This document shows, piece after piece, positions 1-9,264 of a stretch of DNA of 64,000 nucleotides. Every line of letters begins with the position of its first letter. The stretch's first letter is position 1. The stretch is from Bacteroidia bacterium (GTDB lineage Bacteria; Bacteroidota; Bacteroidia; B-17B0; Aurantibacillaceae): the NCBI GenBank assembly GCA_014378485.1, contig JACMNO010000110.1, positions 78,100 to 142,099 of the forward strand, given 5' to 3'. Under the pieces are notes generated by a model. It saw nothing but the letters and a program-made list of their open reading frames with translations. It ran no database searches and had not been told where the DNA came from. The translations under genes and the position numbers were made by a program.

Positions 1-16
1 AGTACAACAAGGATAA
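1..16 (+). CDS. 3' end of an upstream gene (probable sigma factor), partial
   Basis: In frame 2 the first bases read VQQG followed by a TAA stop at 14-16. That stop overlaps the ATG of the next gene (TAATG), so the two would be translationally coupled. Only four codons are visible, so the identity is inferred only from the anti-sigma-like cupin protein that follows; such pairs usually have an ECF sigma factor first. Confidence 0.35.
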
Positions 17-627
17 TGACAACTGCTAAAGAATATATAGAGTCAGGAATTTTAGAGATGTACGTGCTAGGTATGACAAATGCAGACGAAACAGCTCGAG
101 TAAATGAAATGGCATTAAAACATCCTGAGATAAGCTTGGAAATTGAAGAAATAAGCAAAGCGTTAGAGATTGATGCAGAAAGTAAAATGTATAAACCGAG
201 CCAAACGGTTAAACCTTTTATTATGGCCATCGTCGATTATACCGAAAGATTAAAAAATGGTGAGCAAATGACATTTCCGCCTTTACTATCCAGAGAATCT
301 AAAATAATTGATTTTGCAGAATGGACAACCCGCGCCGATATGATATTGCCTGATGATGCCGATAATCTTTATGCAAAACTGATAGGTCATAATTCTGAAG
401 CTACAACAGCTATTTCGTGGTTAAGAACTCATTCACCTGTAGAGATTCATACTACTGAACTAGAACGTTTTTTAATATTAGAAGGTTCTTGTGACATTAC
501 CATTGGCAATGAAGTTCATAGTTTGGTTGCCGGTGATTTTCTGGCTATTCCATTGCATATTGAACATAGCTTAGTAGTTACCTCCCAAATACCATGTAAA
601 GTAATATTGCAACGAGTGGCTGCTTAA
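16..627 (+). CDS. Cupin-domain anti-sigma-factor-like protein (ChrR-like architecture)
   Basis: This 203-residue protein has two parts. Residues 5-55 (YIESGILEMYVLGM and the following helix) resemble the N-terminal helical region of Bacteroidota anti-sigma factors that binds an ECF sigma factor. Residues about 118-200 form a single RmlC-like cupin with candidate metal ligands His145, Glu150, His181 and His184. The classical ChrR zinc-binding HxxxCxxC motif of the N-terminal domain is absent. The ATG overlaps the stop of an upstream gene (TAATG), fitting a sigma/anti-sigma operon. By analogy with ChrR it would hold a sigma factor inactive until the cupin senses a stress or small molecule; that role is inferred. 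It could equally be a stand-alone cupin protein with a sigma-like neighbour. Confidence 0.6.
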   Translation: MTTAKEYIESGILEMYVLGMTNADETARVNEMALKHPEISLEIEEISKALEIDAESKMYKPSQTVKPFIMAIVDYTERLKNGEQMTFPPLLSRESKIIDFAEWTTRADMILPDDADNLYAKLIGHNSEATTAISWLRTHSPVEIHTTELERFLILEGSCDITIGNEVHSLVAGDFLAIPLHIEHSLVVTSQIPCKVILQRVAA

Positions 628-722
628 GCCAGTTTATTAAGTATAGCCTTTTAGTAACCTTTAACATCTTATAATCCTTTTTAGTAAAATTATCTTATTT
701 TTACTATTTAGACATTTACATT

Positions 723-1379
723 ATGAAATTTCACAAAGAAGGGTATCCAACATTATTGATTACAATTTTATTTAGTACGATTATTATCGGTATTGCTAAA
801 ATGGCTTTCCCTGAATTTGCCATTGCCCATTGGTTTGCTTATTTATTATCCGGATTTTTATTAATTGTTGTAATTCAATTTTTCAGGCATCCAACACGCC
901 AGCATACAATAAATGAAAATGCAATTATCGCCCCCGCCGATGGTGCAGTGGTTGTGATTGAGGAAACAGAAGAAACAGAATTCTTTAAAGATAAACGAAT
1001 CCAGGTTTCCATCTTTATGTCGCCCATTAATGTGCATGTTAACCGCTATCCGATTGCAGGCGATGTAACCTATGCAAAATACCACGCAGGTAAATTCTTA
1101 GTGGCATCACTGCCAAAAGCAAGTACCGAAAATGAACGCACAACAGTTGTGGTTAAACATAACAATGGTAAATCAATTCTTTTTAGGCAGGTTGCCGGAG
1201 CATTAGCACGTCGAATTGTTATGTATAGTAAAGAGGGAGATAAAGCAACGCAATGCGGAGAAATGGGATTTATAAAATTTGGTTCTCGTGTAGATTTGTA
1301 TTTACCATTGGATACTAAACTGAAAGTAAAAATTGGTGATGTGGTAACCGGTTCTCAATCGGTAATTGCTGAGTTTTAA
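723..1379 (+). CDS. psd: Phosphatidylserine decarboxylase proenzyme, short type
   Basis: Converts phosphatidylserine to phosphatidylethanolamine at the inner membrane. The 218 residues match the short (PSD-A) class. Two hydrophobic segments lie at residues 9-30 and 36-54, followed by the conserved core APADGAVVVIEE (70-81), MSPINVHVNRYPIAGDV (99-115) and the C-terminal FGSRVDLYLP (186-195). Gly187-Ser188 is the expected self-cleavage site that creates the pyruvoyl cofactor on Ser188, giving a large beta and a small alpha chain. The gene starts 96 nt after the cupin gene and is followed in the same direction by signal peptidase I, so it may belong to a small membrane-biogenesis run. Family assignment is firm. 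Confidence 0.93.
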   Translation: MKFHKEGYPTLLITILFSTIIIGIAKMAFPEFAIAHWFAYLLSGFLLIVVIQFFRHPTRQHTINENAIIAPADGAVVVIEETEETEFFKDKRIQVSIFMSPINVHVNRYPIAGDVTYAKYHAGKFLVASLPKASTENERTTVVVKHNNGKSILFRQVAGALARRIVMYSKEGDKATQCGEMGFIKFGSRVDLYLPLDTKLKVKIGDVVTGSQSVIAEF

Positions 1380-1471
1380 AAAATAGAATCCTCATCTGTT
1401 CTAATTAGCGGTTAAAAATAATTTTAAAGTTATTTGAACTTAATCTTATTGGTAGAATATTAAATCAGGAA

Positions 1472-2413
1472 ATGCAATTAAGTAATCTCAATAAACTTTT
1501 TAAAATCATTTTTCTGTCATTTTGTTTATGGCTCGGTGTTAAAATTTTTATTTTCCAGGTATTTATTGTCCCAACTGCTTCTATGAATAATACGTTTATG
1601 GAAGGTGATCATATAATAGTTAATAAGACTGCTTTGGGGGCACGTTTGCCTATCACGCCACTATCTATACATATTGGTACAAACAAGTTTTTTTTAGATT
1701 GGGTACAACTTCCTTATTTCAGGTTGCCTGGATATTCTAATATTAAGCGAAATGATATTCTTGTTTTTAATCTCCCTTCTGAATTTCAGCTTCCTATAGA
1801 TGAGAAAAAAGAATCAATTAAAAGGTGTGTTGCCTTACCGGGAGATGTTGTTTTAATTAAAGATGGCGATGTATACATTAACAATCAAATTAAAAAAGAA
1901 ACTTCTGTTTTAAAATGGTTTTTATTAAAAGCAAATGCGAATACTACTGACACACTACGTTTAAAAAAGTTTCTGCCTCATATTAATTTTTCTATACCTG
2001 AAACAGATGTTTTTATAGCTGATGAAAAGGCTGATTCCATCAACAATATTGATAATTCCCTATTAAGTAAAAAGGCTATTCCAAAAGAAGATTATTCTCC
2101 AAACTATTTTCCCAACGCACCTCAAATTAAATGGAATCCTGATAATTTTGGGCCATACTATATTCCTAAAAAGGGTCAAGGAATTTACCTGAATAGAACA
2201 AACATGCTTTTGTACCAGTACATTCTTGAGAAATATGAAAATAACCTATTAAGTTTTAAAAGCGACTCTGTTTTTATCAATAATTTGTATACCAATTTCT
2301 ACATTTTTAAGATGGATTACTATTTTGTATTAGGTGATAACCGTTATAATTCAATTGACTCCAGATACTGGGGATTAGTTCCTGAAGATCACCTCATTGG
2401 TAAAGCCAAATAG
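1472..2413 (+). CDS. lepB: Signal peptidase I with shortened C-terminus
   Basis: Cleaves signal peptides from exported preproteins at the inner membrane. A single N-terminal membrane segment (residues 9-33) is followed by [14 protein letters not shown] with the nucleophile Ser37, then KRCVALPGD with the general-base Lys117, and [20 protein letters not shown] (box E) near the end. A long insert between boxes D and E is usual for Bacteroidota enzymes. The protein stops at IGKAK, whereas relatives normally continue past IGKA with a hydrophobic stretch. The codons after the TAG read AYIFLTLFGKK in the same frame, so a late nonsense change is possible. All catalytic boxes are intact, so activity is likely kept. 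Confidence 0.9.
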   Translation: MQLSNLNKLFKIIFLSFCLWLGVKIFIFQVFIVPTASMNNTFMEGDHIIVNKTALGARLPITPLSIHIGTNKFFLDWVQLPYFRLPGYSNIKRNDILVFNLPSEFQLPIDEKKESIKRCVALPGDVVLIKDGDVYINNQIKKETSVLKWFLLKANANTTDTLRLKKFLPHINFSIPETDVFIADEKADSINNIDNSLLSKKAIPKEDYSPNYFPNAPQIKWNPDNFGPYYIPKKGQGIYLNRTNMLLYQYILEKYENNLLSFKSDSVFINNLYTNFYIFKMDYYFVLGDNRYNSIDSRYWGLVPEDHLIGKAK

Positions 2414-2642
2414 GCTTACATTTTTCTTACACTTTTCGGCAAAAAAATAATTTTAACAAGATTAATAATTTTTTTTGCCATTAATATCGGAAATTAAATA
2501 GCCTGATTCCTAATCAATTATAATTTATTTTCTTCTTTATTGGAATTTATGTAATCCGCATCCTATGCCTATCTCGTAAGTTTACAAAATTGGGCAACAG
2601 CAGACTGAAGGAAGAAGTTAATCATTAAAAAATAAATTAAAC

Positions 2643-4412
2643 ATGAGAAAAACTACCAAAAAAATTCTCACTCTAACTGGTGTGCTGGCAACAGCGGTCA
2701 CTTTTGGAGTATGGGATTTTCAGTCGTCCTATGTGGAAGCATCCAGCCACAGGGAAGCGCCTTTGATCGCTAACGATCCATTGGCCGACAACACGGACCT
2801 CTATGCATTCCGTAGTCCGGATGACACAAATTACGTAACTATTATTGCTAACTATGTGCCGTTTCAGTTACCTCAGGGTGGCCCTAACTACTATTCGTTT
2901 GGCGAAAATATCCGTTACGAGATCCACGTCGAAAATGATGGTACAACCGGTGATGACATCACGTACCGTTTTACTTTCACAAAAATGAACCAGGATCCAA
3001 CAACTTTTTTCAACATCCGTTTAGGACAGCAAAATTTAAAAACAAGTTATGTTTGTCAGAAAAGTGTAAATGGTGGAGCATTCACAACAATTGTTACTTC
3101 AGGTGTTGTTCCTCCTCCAAATATTGGTCCTCGTTCAATTTCTGATCCTGTAGTAGGATTAGGAGCAGCAAATTATGACGCCTTAAGGTCATTAGGCACA
3201 TCAACAGCCACCGGTTCTGGAGGAGAGATCATTTATTGTGGTCCTTCTGATGATCCTTTCTTTGTTGATTTAGGAGGTATTTTTGACCTTGGACAAACAA
3301 GAGCAACAGCTACCGGCACTAACGGTCCGCGTGATGGGTTGGGACATAAAAACATCCACTCTATTGCTATTAAAGTTCCAATTGCAACATTGCAAAAAAA
3401 TGGTTTACCTGTTACATCGGCTGTTAACATTTTAGATGGTAACTTTGTAATCGGTGTGTGGGCTTCTGCCAGCAGGCCAGCTACCCGTACTTTAAGTACA
3501 TCCGGTGGTAATCCAGGAGATGCAGGTGCATGGGTTCAGGTATCTCGTTTAGGTATGCCTTTAACTAATGAAGCAGTGATTCCGATTGGCTCTAAAGATA
3601 AATGGAATTCATTAACGCCATATAACGAAGATCCAGCAATGGAAGAGTTTTTCTGTAATCCTGAATTAGGATTATATATGGATGCTTCTCAATTTGGAGG
3701 TGCTGTACCGGGATTAACGCCATTGAGAATTCAGCGTAATTCTTTACAGGCATATGATTTTGGTAACACCAAACAAGGGCTTTACCCAATTCTTGCTACG
3801 AATGGTGGTGCAGGTACCGCATTGGATACCAACTTATTTGGTAAATATTTACTACGTCCAAACAGACCACGCTCAGTGGATTTGTTACCTATTTTCCACA
3901 CCGGAGTTCCTAATTTACCCCCATATCAATTAGCTACAGGAAAAGCAGGTGGTAACCCATTAGCAGTAGGTAAACCATTTATCAATAACTTTTTACCAAC
4001 CTTTGGTGATATGTTACGTTTAAATATGGCTGTTCCTATAACACCACGTAATCACCCTGATTTTAGCCCATTAGGAATTGTTCAGGCTGCCGTATTAGGA
4101 TTAACAAATCCTACTTATGCCGGAAGTTCAGCACTACAATGGATTCCAAACATGGATGGTTTCCCGAACGGACGTCGTTTAGAGGATGATGTAACTACTA
4201 TTGAATTACAAGCCGTAAGTGGAGTTGCTTTAGCAGCCATTGGTTTGTGGTATGATGATTACACAGCCGGTGGAGCAAACCCTGTAACACCTAAGTTACT
4301 CAATGTACTTGGTTATTCAGCAGGAGTTCCTAAAAACGATACAACGTTTAGGGCAAATTTCCCTTATGTACAAGCGCCTTGGAGTGGTTATGCTAATCAC
4401 AGTGGTCAATAA
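2643..4412 (+). CDS. DUF4331 family secreted protein, copy 1 (no sorting domain)
   Basis: A 589-residue protein with a signal-peptide-like N-terminus (basic start, hydrophobic residues 9-22) and the DUF4331 hallmark ASSHREAPLIANDPLADNTD at about residues 33-52. DUF4331 has no assigned function that I know of; members are exported and rich in Asp, Asn and Gly. The next gene is a close paralogue of about 80% or more similarity by eye, with long stretches identical at nucleotide level. This copy ends at SGYANHSGQ and lacks the T9SS tail of its sister, so it may stay in the periplasm or be exported by another route. The first 200 bases use more G+C-rich codons than the rest. Genes downstream (TPR protein, HupE-like, TonB receptor) suggest a shared surface or metal-related role, which is inference. 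Confidence 0.85.
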   Translation: MRKTTKKILTLTGVLATAVTFGVWDFQSSYVEASSHREAPLIANDPLADNTDLYAFRSPDDTNYVTIIANYVPFQLPQGGPNYYSFGENIRYEIHVENDGTTGDDITYRFTFTKMNQDPTTFFNIRLGQQNLKTSYVCQKSVNGGAFTTIVTSGVVPPPNIGPRSISDPVVGLGAANYDALRSLGTSTATGSGGEIIYCGPSDDPFFVDLGGIFDLGQTRATATGTNGPRDGLGHKNIHSIAIKVPIATLQKNGLPVTSAVNILDGNFVIGVWASASRPATRTLSTSGGNPGDAGAWVQVSRLGMPLTNEAVIPIGSKDKWNSLTPYNEDPAMEEFFCNPELGLYMDASQFGGAVPGLTPLRIQRNSLQAYDFGNTKQGLYPILATNGGAGTALDTNLFGKYLLRPNRPRSVDLLPIFHTGVPNLPPYQLATGKAGGNPLAVGKPFINNFLPTFGDMLRLNMAVPITPRNHPDFSPLGIVQAAVLGLTNPTYAGSSALQWIPNMDGFPNGRRLEDDVTTIELQAVSGVALAAIGLWYDDYTAGGANPVTPKLLNVLGYSAGVPKNDTTFRANFPYVQAPWSGYANHSGQ

Positions 4413-4446
4413 TTAGAAATTATTAATAATATTTAATATAGAAAAA

Positions 4447-6537
4447 ATGAAGAAAAAATCTATTGGAAAAGTCTTAACTGTAACCGGTATACTAGCTATG
4501 GCAGTAACGGTTGGGGTTTGGGACTCACAAAAATCCTATGTGGAAGCATCAAGCCACAGGGAAGCACCGTTGATCGCTAACGATCCGCTAACTGACAATA
4601 CGGACTTATACGCATTCCGTAGTCCTGATGATACAAATTTTGTAACTATTATTGCTAACTACGTGCCATTACAGTTGCCTCAAGGTGGCCCTAACTATGG
4701 ATCATTTGGTGAAAATATCCGTTACGAAGTTCACGTTGAAAATGATGGTACAACAGGTGATGATATCACGTACCGTTTTACTTTCACAAAAATGAACCAG
4801 GATCCAACAACTTTTTTCAACATCCGTTTAGGACAGCAAAACTTAAAAACAAGTTATGTTTGTGAAAAAAGTATTAATGGTGGTGCATTTACAACAATTG
4901 TAACTTCAGGCGTTGTTCCTCCTCCAAACATTGGTCCTCGTTCAATTTCTGATCCTGTAGTAGGATTAGGAGCAGCCAGTTATGACGCTTTAATGGCTTC
5001 AGCAACTGCAACAGCAACTGGATCAGGTGGAGAAAGAATCTATTGTGGTCCTTCTGATGATCCTTTCTTTGTTGACTTAGGTGGTATTTTTGACTTAGGA
5101 CAAACAAGAGTTGGTGGTACAGGGGTTAATAAGCCTGAAGATGGCGTTGCTTGTAAGAACATTCACTCCATTGCTATCAAAGTTCCAATTGCAACATTGC
5201 AAAAAAATGGTTTACCTGTTACATCTGCTACTAACATTTTAGATGGTAACTTTATCATTGGTGTTTGGGCTTCAGCAAGCAGACAACAAATCCGTACTTT
5301 AAATACTAACGGTACAGAATCTTACTCAGGTTCATGGGTTCAGGTATCCCGTATCGGTATGCCTTTAACAAATGAAGCAGTGATTCCACTTGGTTCTAAA
5401 GATAAATGGAATTCATTAACTCCTTATAACGAAGATCCTGCAATGGAAACCTATTTTTGTAACCCTGAATTAGGTTTATATATGGATAACTCTCAATTTG
5501 GAGGTGCAGTACCGGGATTAACGCCGTTAAGAATTCAGCGTAATTCTTTACAGACATATGATTTTGGTAATACGCATGATGGATTGTGGCCAATAAAGGC
5601 AACGAATGGCGGTGCAGGTACAGCATTGGATACCAATTTATTTGGTAAATATTTACTGCGCCAGGGCAAACCACGTTCAGTGGATTTATTGCCTATTTTC
5701 TATACAGGAGTTCCTAACTTACCTCCGTATCAATTAGCTACAGGAAAAGCCGGTAACCCATTAGCAGCAGGTAAGCCATTTGTCAATAACTTTTTACCAA
5801 CGTTTGGTGATATGTTACGTTTAAATATGGCAGTTCCTTGTACACCACGTAACGATCCGAATTTTAGTTCATTAGGACTTCTTCAGGCAGCCGTATTAGG
5901 ATTAACAAATCCAACTTATGCCGGAAATTCAGCACTACAATGGATTCCGAACATGGATGGTTTTCCTAACGGTCGTCGTTTAGAGGATGATGTTACCCGT
6001 ATTGAATTGCAAGCCGTGAGCGGAGTTGTTTTAGCAGCCATTGGTTTATGGTATGATGATTACACTGCGGGCGGAGCAAATCCGGTAACACCTAAATTAT
6101 TGAACGTACTGGGTTACAAAACTGGTATTGAAAAAAACGATACAACGTTCAAAACTAACTTCCCATACGTGCAGGCTCCTTGGAGCGGTTTTGGTAAATG
6201 CGGCGGACCTTTGGCTGTTGTAAATACACCAACCGGAATTAAAAACTATAACAGTAGTTTAGGTATTGCTGCACCTGCAGGAATGATCGAAAACTTCCCT
6301 AACCCTGTTAGAAGCCAGACTACCATTAAATACAGAGTTGCTGAAAGTGCTAATATTGTTGTAAATGTTTATGACATCAATGGAAGAAAAGTAAGTACTT
6401 TGGTTAATCAAAAACAAGAAGCCGGTACTTATGAGTTAAACTGGAATGCAGATAATGCCGCTAACGGTATTTATTTTGCCTCTCTGGTTGCTGATAATTC
6501 AACTATTCAAACAATAAAAATTATTGTTACAAAATAA
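4447..6537 (+). CDS. DUF4331 family secreted protein, copy 2, with T9SS sorting domain
   Basis: This 696-residue protein is the tandem paralogue of the preceding gene, 34 bp downstream. It has a signal peptide (hydrophobic residues 9-23), ASSHREAPLIANDPL at about residue 34, and the full DUF4331 region to about residue 590. A short linker then leads to a type A T9SS C-terminal domain of about 75 residues starting ENFPNPVRSQTTIKYRV, containing VNVYDINGRKVSTLV and ending GIYFASLVADNSTIQTIKIIVTK. It should therefore be exported by Sec, crossed by T9SS and anchored or released at the cell surface. A strong hairpin terminator follows. Whether the two copies form a complex is unknown. Confidence 0.9.
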   Translation: MKKKSIGKVLTVTGILAMAVTVGVWDSQKSYVEASSHREAPLIANDPLTDNTDLYAFRSPDDTNFVTIIANYVPLQLPQGGPNYGSFGENIRYEVHVENDGTTGDDITYRFTFTKMNQDPTTFFNIRLGQQNLKTSYVCEKSINGGAFTTIVTSGVVPPPNIGPRSISDPVVGLGAASYDALMASATATATGSGGERIYCGPSDDPFFVDLGGIFDLGQTRVGGTGVNKPEDGVACKNIHSIAIKVPIATLQKNGLPVTSATNILDGNFIIGVWASASRQQIRTLNTNGTESYSGSWVQVSRIGMPLTNEAVIPLGSKDKWNSLTPYNEDPAMETYFCNPELGLYMDNSQFGGAVPGLTPLRIQRNSLQTYDFGNTHDGLWPIKATNGGAGTALDTNLFGKYLLRQGKPRSVDLLPIFYTGVPNLPPYQLATGKAGNPLAAGKPFVNNFLPTFGDMLRLNMAVPCTPRNDPNFSSLGLLQAAVLGLTNPTYAGNSALQWIPNMDGFPNGRRLEDDVTRIELQAVSGVVLAAIGLWYDDYTAGGANPVTPKLLNVLGYKTGIEKNDTTFKTNFPYVQAPWSGFGKCGGPLAVVNTPTGIKNYNSSLGIAAPAGMIENFPNPVRSQTTIKYRVAESANIVVNVYDINGRKVSTLVNQKQEAGTYELNWNADNAANGIYFASLVADNSTIQTIKIIVTK

Positions 6538-6547
6538 AATTCACCTT

Positions 6548-6580
6548 AAAAATCGGGCGTATAAAAGCGTCCGATTTTTT
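6548..6580 (+). terminator. Rho-independent terminator after the DUF4331 pair
   Basis: A 12-bp stem (arms 6548-6559 and 6568-6579, one G-U pair) with an 8-nt loop runs into a T tract. It separates the DUF4331 pair from the TPR gene, so the latter probably has its own promoter. Confidence 0.85.
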
Positions 6581-6606
6581 ATTTAATATTATTATCTTTA
6601 ATTATT

Positions 6607-7938
6607 ATGCGTAAATATTTATACATTATTTTAGTTGTTACCAGTACGGTTTTTTTAGGAGTCATTTTAATTTTTTCAAAAAAACCAAAAAAATCTGTTC
6701 CGTCATTTAAAGAACGAACAGGAACCATCGCTCTTTCCGGTGAATGGTTAAATACGAAACAAGCTATTGAAGGTTTGTTAAAAGACATTGAATTAAATCC
6801 TGAAAATTACAAAGCAAAATTACAGCTTTCTCAAGCATATATACAAGAAGCACGTATTACCGGTGATCATGGTTACTATGATGCGGCTGCCTTAGAATTA
6901 TTAGACGATATTATAAAAAACGAACCAAAAAATTTTGACGCTTTATGTTGTAAAGCAACTGTTCTATTATCTCAACATCATTTTACTGAAGGATTATTAG
7001 TGGCTCAACAAACTTTGCCGCTTAATCCGGATAACGCTTTTATTTATGGTTTAATGTGCGATGCATATGTTGAAATAGGAAACTATAAAGAAGCAGTTAA
7101 AGTGTGTGACAAAATGATTTCCATCAGACCTGATATTCGTTCATATGCGCGTGTATCTTATTTAAGAGAAATACACGGAGATTTGAACGGATCTATTGGA
7201 GCGGCTAAATTAGCTGTTTCTGCAGGTTATCCGGGTTTAGAACAAAGTGAATGGACCCGTATGATTTTAGCCCATCTTTATGAGCAAAAAGGGCAATTAG
7301 ACAGCGCTGAAATACAATATAAAATGGCATTGGCCGAGCGCCCTGATTATGCTTTTGCAATTGCCGGACTTAGCAACATAGCGAAACTAAAAGGAAATTA
7401 CAAATTAGCAATTGCAGGATATGAAAAAGCAAAAAAAATGATCATTGAATATTCATTTGCAGATGAATTAACTGATTTATACCAGTTAAATAATGAATCC
7501 GAAAAAGCAAAGGCATCAGCCGAAGAAGTGATTGCACTTTTGAGTCCGATAGCAGATGTGGATGAAGGTTCAAGCGGCCATGGGCATTATGCTGATAAAG
7601 AATTAGCTTATGCCTATTTAAAAGTACCTGATACTGAAAATGCCTTGAAACATGCTTTATTGGAATATGAGAGAAGACCAGATAATATTGATGTGTGTGA
7701 AACACTTGCCTGGGTATATTATAAAAAAGGTGATTTTGTAGAAGCCAATCGTTTAATTGATAAAGCCATGAGAACACATTCTCAAAACCCAACCTTAATG
7801 TGCCACGCCGGTTTAATAAAGATTAAAACAGGCCAGAAAACAAAAGGTGATGAGTTGATCAGAAAAGCTTTTGAAACAAATCCTTACCTGGATATAGAAT
7901 TAAAAAAAGAAGTTAAAGGAAACATTGCCTCCTTATAA
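6607..7938 (+). CDS. Tetratricopeptide repeat protein, membrane anchored
   Basis: A 443-residue protein with an uncleaved signal-anchor (residues 4-24, LYIILVVTSTVFLGVILIF) followed by basic residues, then a helical TPR solenoid from about residue 55 to the end. Recognisable TPR units include NPENYKAKLQLSQAYIQEA, PDNAFIYGLMCDAYVEIGNY and PDNIDVCETLAWVYYKKGDF. TPR arrays bind partner proteins; no catalytic motif is visible. It lies between the DUF4331 pair and a HupE-like gene on the same strand. The next gene begins 1 bp after its stop codon, so the two are very likely co-transcribed and coupled. A scaffold or chaperone for the neighbouring exported proteins is a reasonable guess only. Confidence 0.85.
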   Translation: MRKYLYIILVVTSTVFLGVILIFSKKPKKSVPSFKERTGTIALSGEWLNTKQAIEGLLKDIELNPENYKAKLQLSQAYIQEARITGDHGYYDAAALELLDDIIKNEPKNFDALCCKATVLLSQHHFTEGLLVAQQTLPLNPDNAFIYGLMCDAYVEIGNYKEAVKVCDKMISIRPDIRSYARVSYLREIHGDLNGSIGAAKLAVSAGYPGLEQSEWTRMILAHLYEQKGQLDSAEIQYKMALAERPDYAFAIAGLSNIAKLKGNYKLAIAGYEKAKKMIIEYSFADELTDLYQLNNESEKAKASAEEVIALLSPIADVDEGSSGHGHYADKELAYAYLKVPDTENALKHALLEYERRPDNIDVCETLAWVYYKKGDFVEANRLIDKAMRTHSQNPTLMCHAGLIKIKTGQKTKGDELIRKAFETNPYLDIELKKEVKGNIASL

Positions 7939-7939
7939 A

Positions 7940-8623
7940 ATGGAATTACTGAAAAAAAATAAAACGGTCATAACGTTCATCTTATTGATGGCCGGTGTTT
8001 TATTGCCATTCGATATCTTAGCGCATCCCATGAATGACGCCTTAAGTAAATTATCCAGAACGGATGTAGCAATGGTTTACTTTAAATTGGGGTTTACGCA
8101 TATACTTCCGTTGGGTGTGGATCATATTCTATTTGTAATTAGTATTTTTTTATTGAATCCAAAATTAAAATCGGTGATTTGGCAGGCCACCGCTTTTACT
8201 GTGGCGCATTCTATTACACTTGGTTTAGCCATGTACCAGGTTATTACGCCACCCACTCACATCATTGAACCAATTATTGCATTATCCATCGTGTTCGTAG
8301 CTATTGAAAACATTATTACCGACAAACTGAAATCAGCAAGGATCATTATCGTTTTCATTTTCGGGCTGATTCATGGATTGGGTTTTGCTTCGGCGCTCAC
8401 CGAATTGGGTTTACCTCAAAATCAGTTTTTCATTTCGTTAATCACCTTTAATGTTGGCGTCGAGTTTGGGCAAATAACAGTGATACTGATTACCTGGTTA
8501 TTGATAGGAAAATGGTTTGCCCCAAAGGAATGGTATCGTTCACGAATAGTAGTGCCTATGTCAGTTGTTATTGCGATGATGGGTTTATACTGGACTATTG
8601 AACGGACTTTTTTTGCTACTTAA
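7940..8623 (+). CDS. HupE/UreJ family membrane protein
   Basis: A 227-residue polytopic membrane protein. After a signal-like N-terminus (ITFILLMAGVLLPFDILA) come about six membrane segments. The family signature is GFTHILPLGVDHILFVISIF (residues 51-70), with His54, Asp61 and His62, plus AHSITLGLA and IHGLGFASAL in later helices. HupE/UreJ proteins are linked to nickel or cobalt uptake for hydrogenase or urease, but no such enzyme is in this window. I chose the ATG at 7940, 1 bp after the TPR stop; a TTG at 7925 would overlap the upstream gene and adds only five residues. Beside a TonB receptor with a His-rich plug, metal import is the leading inference. Confidence 0.85.
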   Translation: MELLKKNKTVITFILLMAGVLLPFDILAHPMNDALSKLSRTDVAMVYFKLGFTHILPLGVDHILFVISIFLLNPKLKSVIWQATAFTVAHSITLGLAMYQVITPPTHIIEPIIALSIVFVAIENIITDKLKSARIIIVFIFGLIHGLGFASALTELGLPQNQFFISLITFNVGVEFGQITVILITWLLIGKWFAPKEWYRSRIVVPMSVVIAMMGLYWTIERTFFAT

Positions 8624-8656
8624 ATCTATTAAATAAATTATCACGAATTTATAATT

Positions 8657-9040
8657 GTGAAAAAACAAAAAGAATATATATTAAGAAAAGCATTTATTTG
8701 TTTAATGCTTGGTGTATATACTTTTGGATTGATTAAACCGATAATGCCTTTAGTAAAAGATGTGGTTGCTCACGTATTTTTTGAAAGTTCGCATATGGCT
8801 ACGGTTCATTATGAAAATGGCCGGTACCATATCCATTTAGAACTCAAAGAAGTAGCTGAAAAGAACAACTCGGCACAATCAACAGCGCCCTCAGAAAACG
8901 AAAGTATATTTACTCATGTGAAGGCAGAAGAGACAAATTTTGTATGCTTCTTCCAAAAGACAATGGAAATAAATACACCTTATAAGATCAATCCAATAGA
9001 TCTTTTTCAAACTCCCCCTTTTCTTCCACCAAAGGTCTAA
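8657..9040 (+). CDS. Small His-containing exported or membrane protein, unknown function
   Basis: A 127-residue protein beginning with GTG at 8657 (KKQKEYILRK, then a hydrophobic segment at residues 12-30). The middle carries AHVFFESSHMATVHYENGRY followed by HIHLELKE, giving five His in a short span, and the C-terminus is proline rich (TPPFLPPKV). I recognise no named family. The His cluster, size and position between a HupE-like protein and a TonB-dependent receptor suggest a periplasmic metal-handling accessory, but nothing in the sequence proves it. It starts 33 bp after hupE, so the same operon is likely. A start further downstream is possible because GTG is the only start upstream of the hydrophobic segment. 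Confidence 0.6.
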   Translation: MKKQKEYILRKAFICLMLGVYTFGLIKPIMPLVKDVVAHVFFESSHMATVHYENGRYHIHLELKEVAEKNNSAQSTAPSENESIFTHVKAEETNFVCFFQKTMEINTPYKINPIDLFQTPPFLPPKV

Positions 9041-9264
9041 GGATTAATTTCTTTTAATTTTCTTTTTTCTATATCAACAATGTTTTACGGAAGCATTTGC
9101 TGTTATTGGATTTCTCACTCTTTTAAATTTACTGTAAAACTGTTTAACCTACTTTGGGTTACACTTTACTTGCTATCCTTTTTTCAAATCATTACTTATA
9201 AAAGTCCCTAACATTCAAACCATCATGATTGCTGAATGAAACACTTGATAAAACATTAAATTAT

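Noticed and set aside
9080..9211. 43-residue hydrophobic small frame between the small His protein and the TonB receptor
   Set aside because: Aromatic- and Leu-rich with no family resemblance; the length and composition are expected by chance in this A+T-rich leader.
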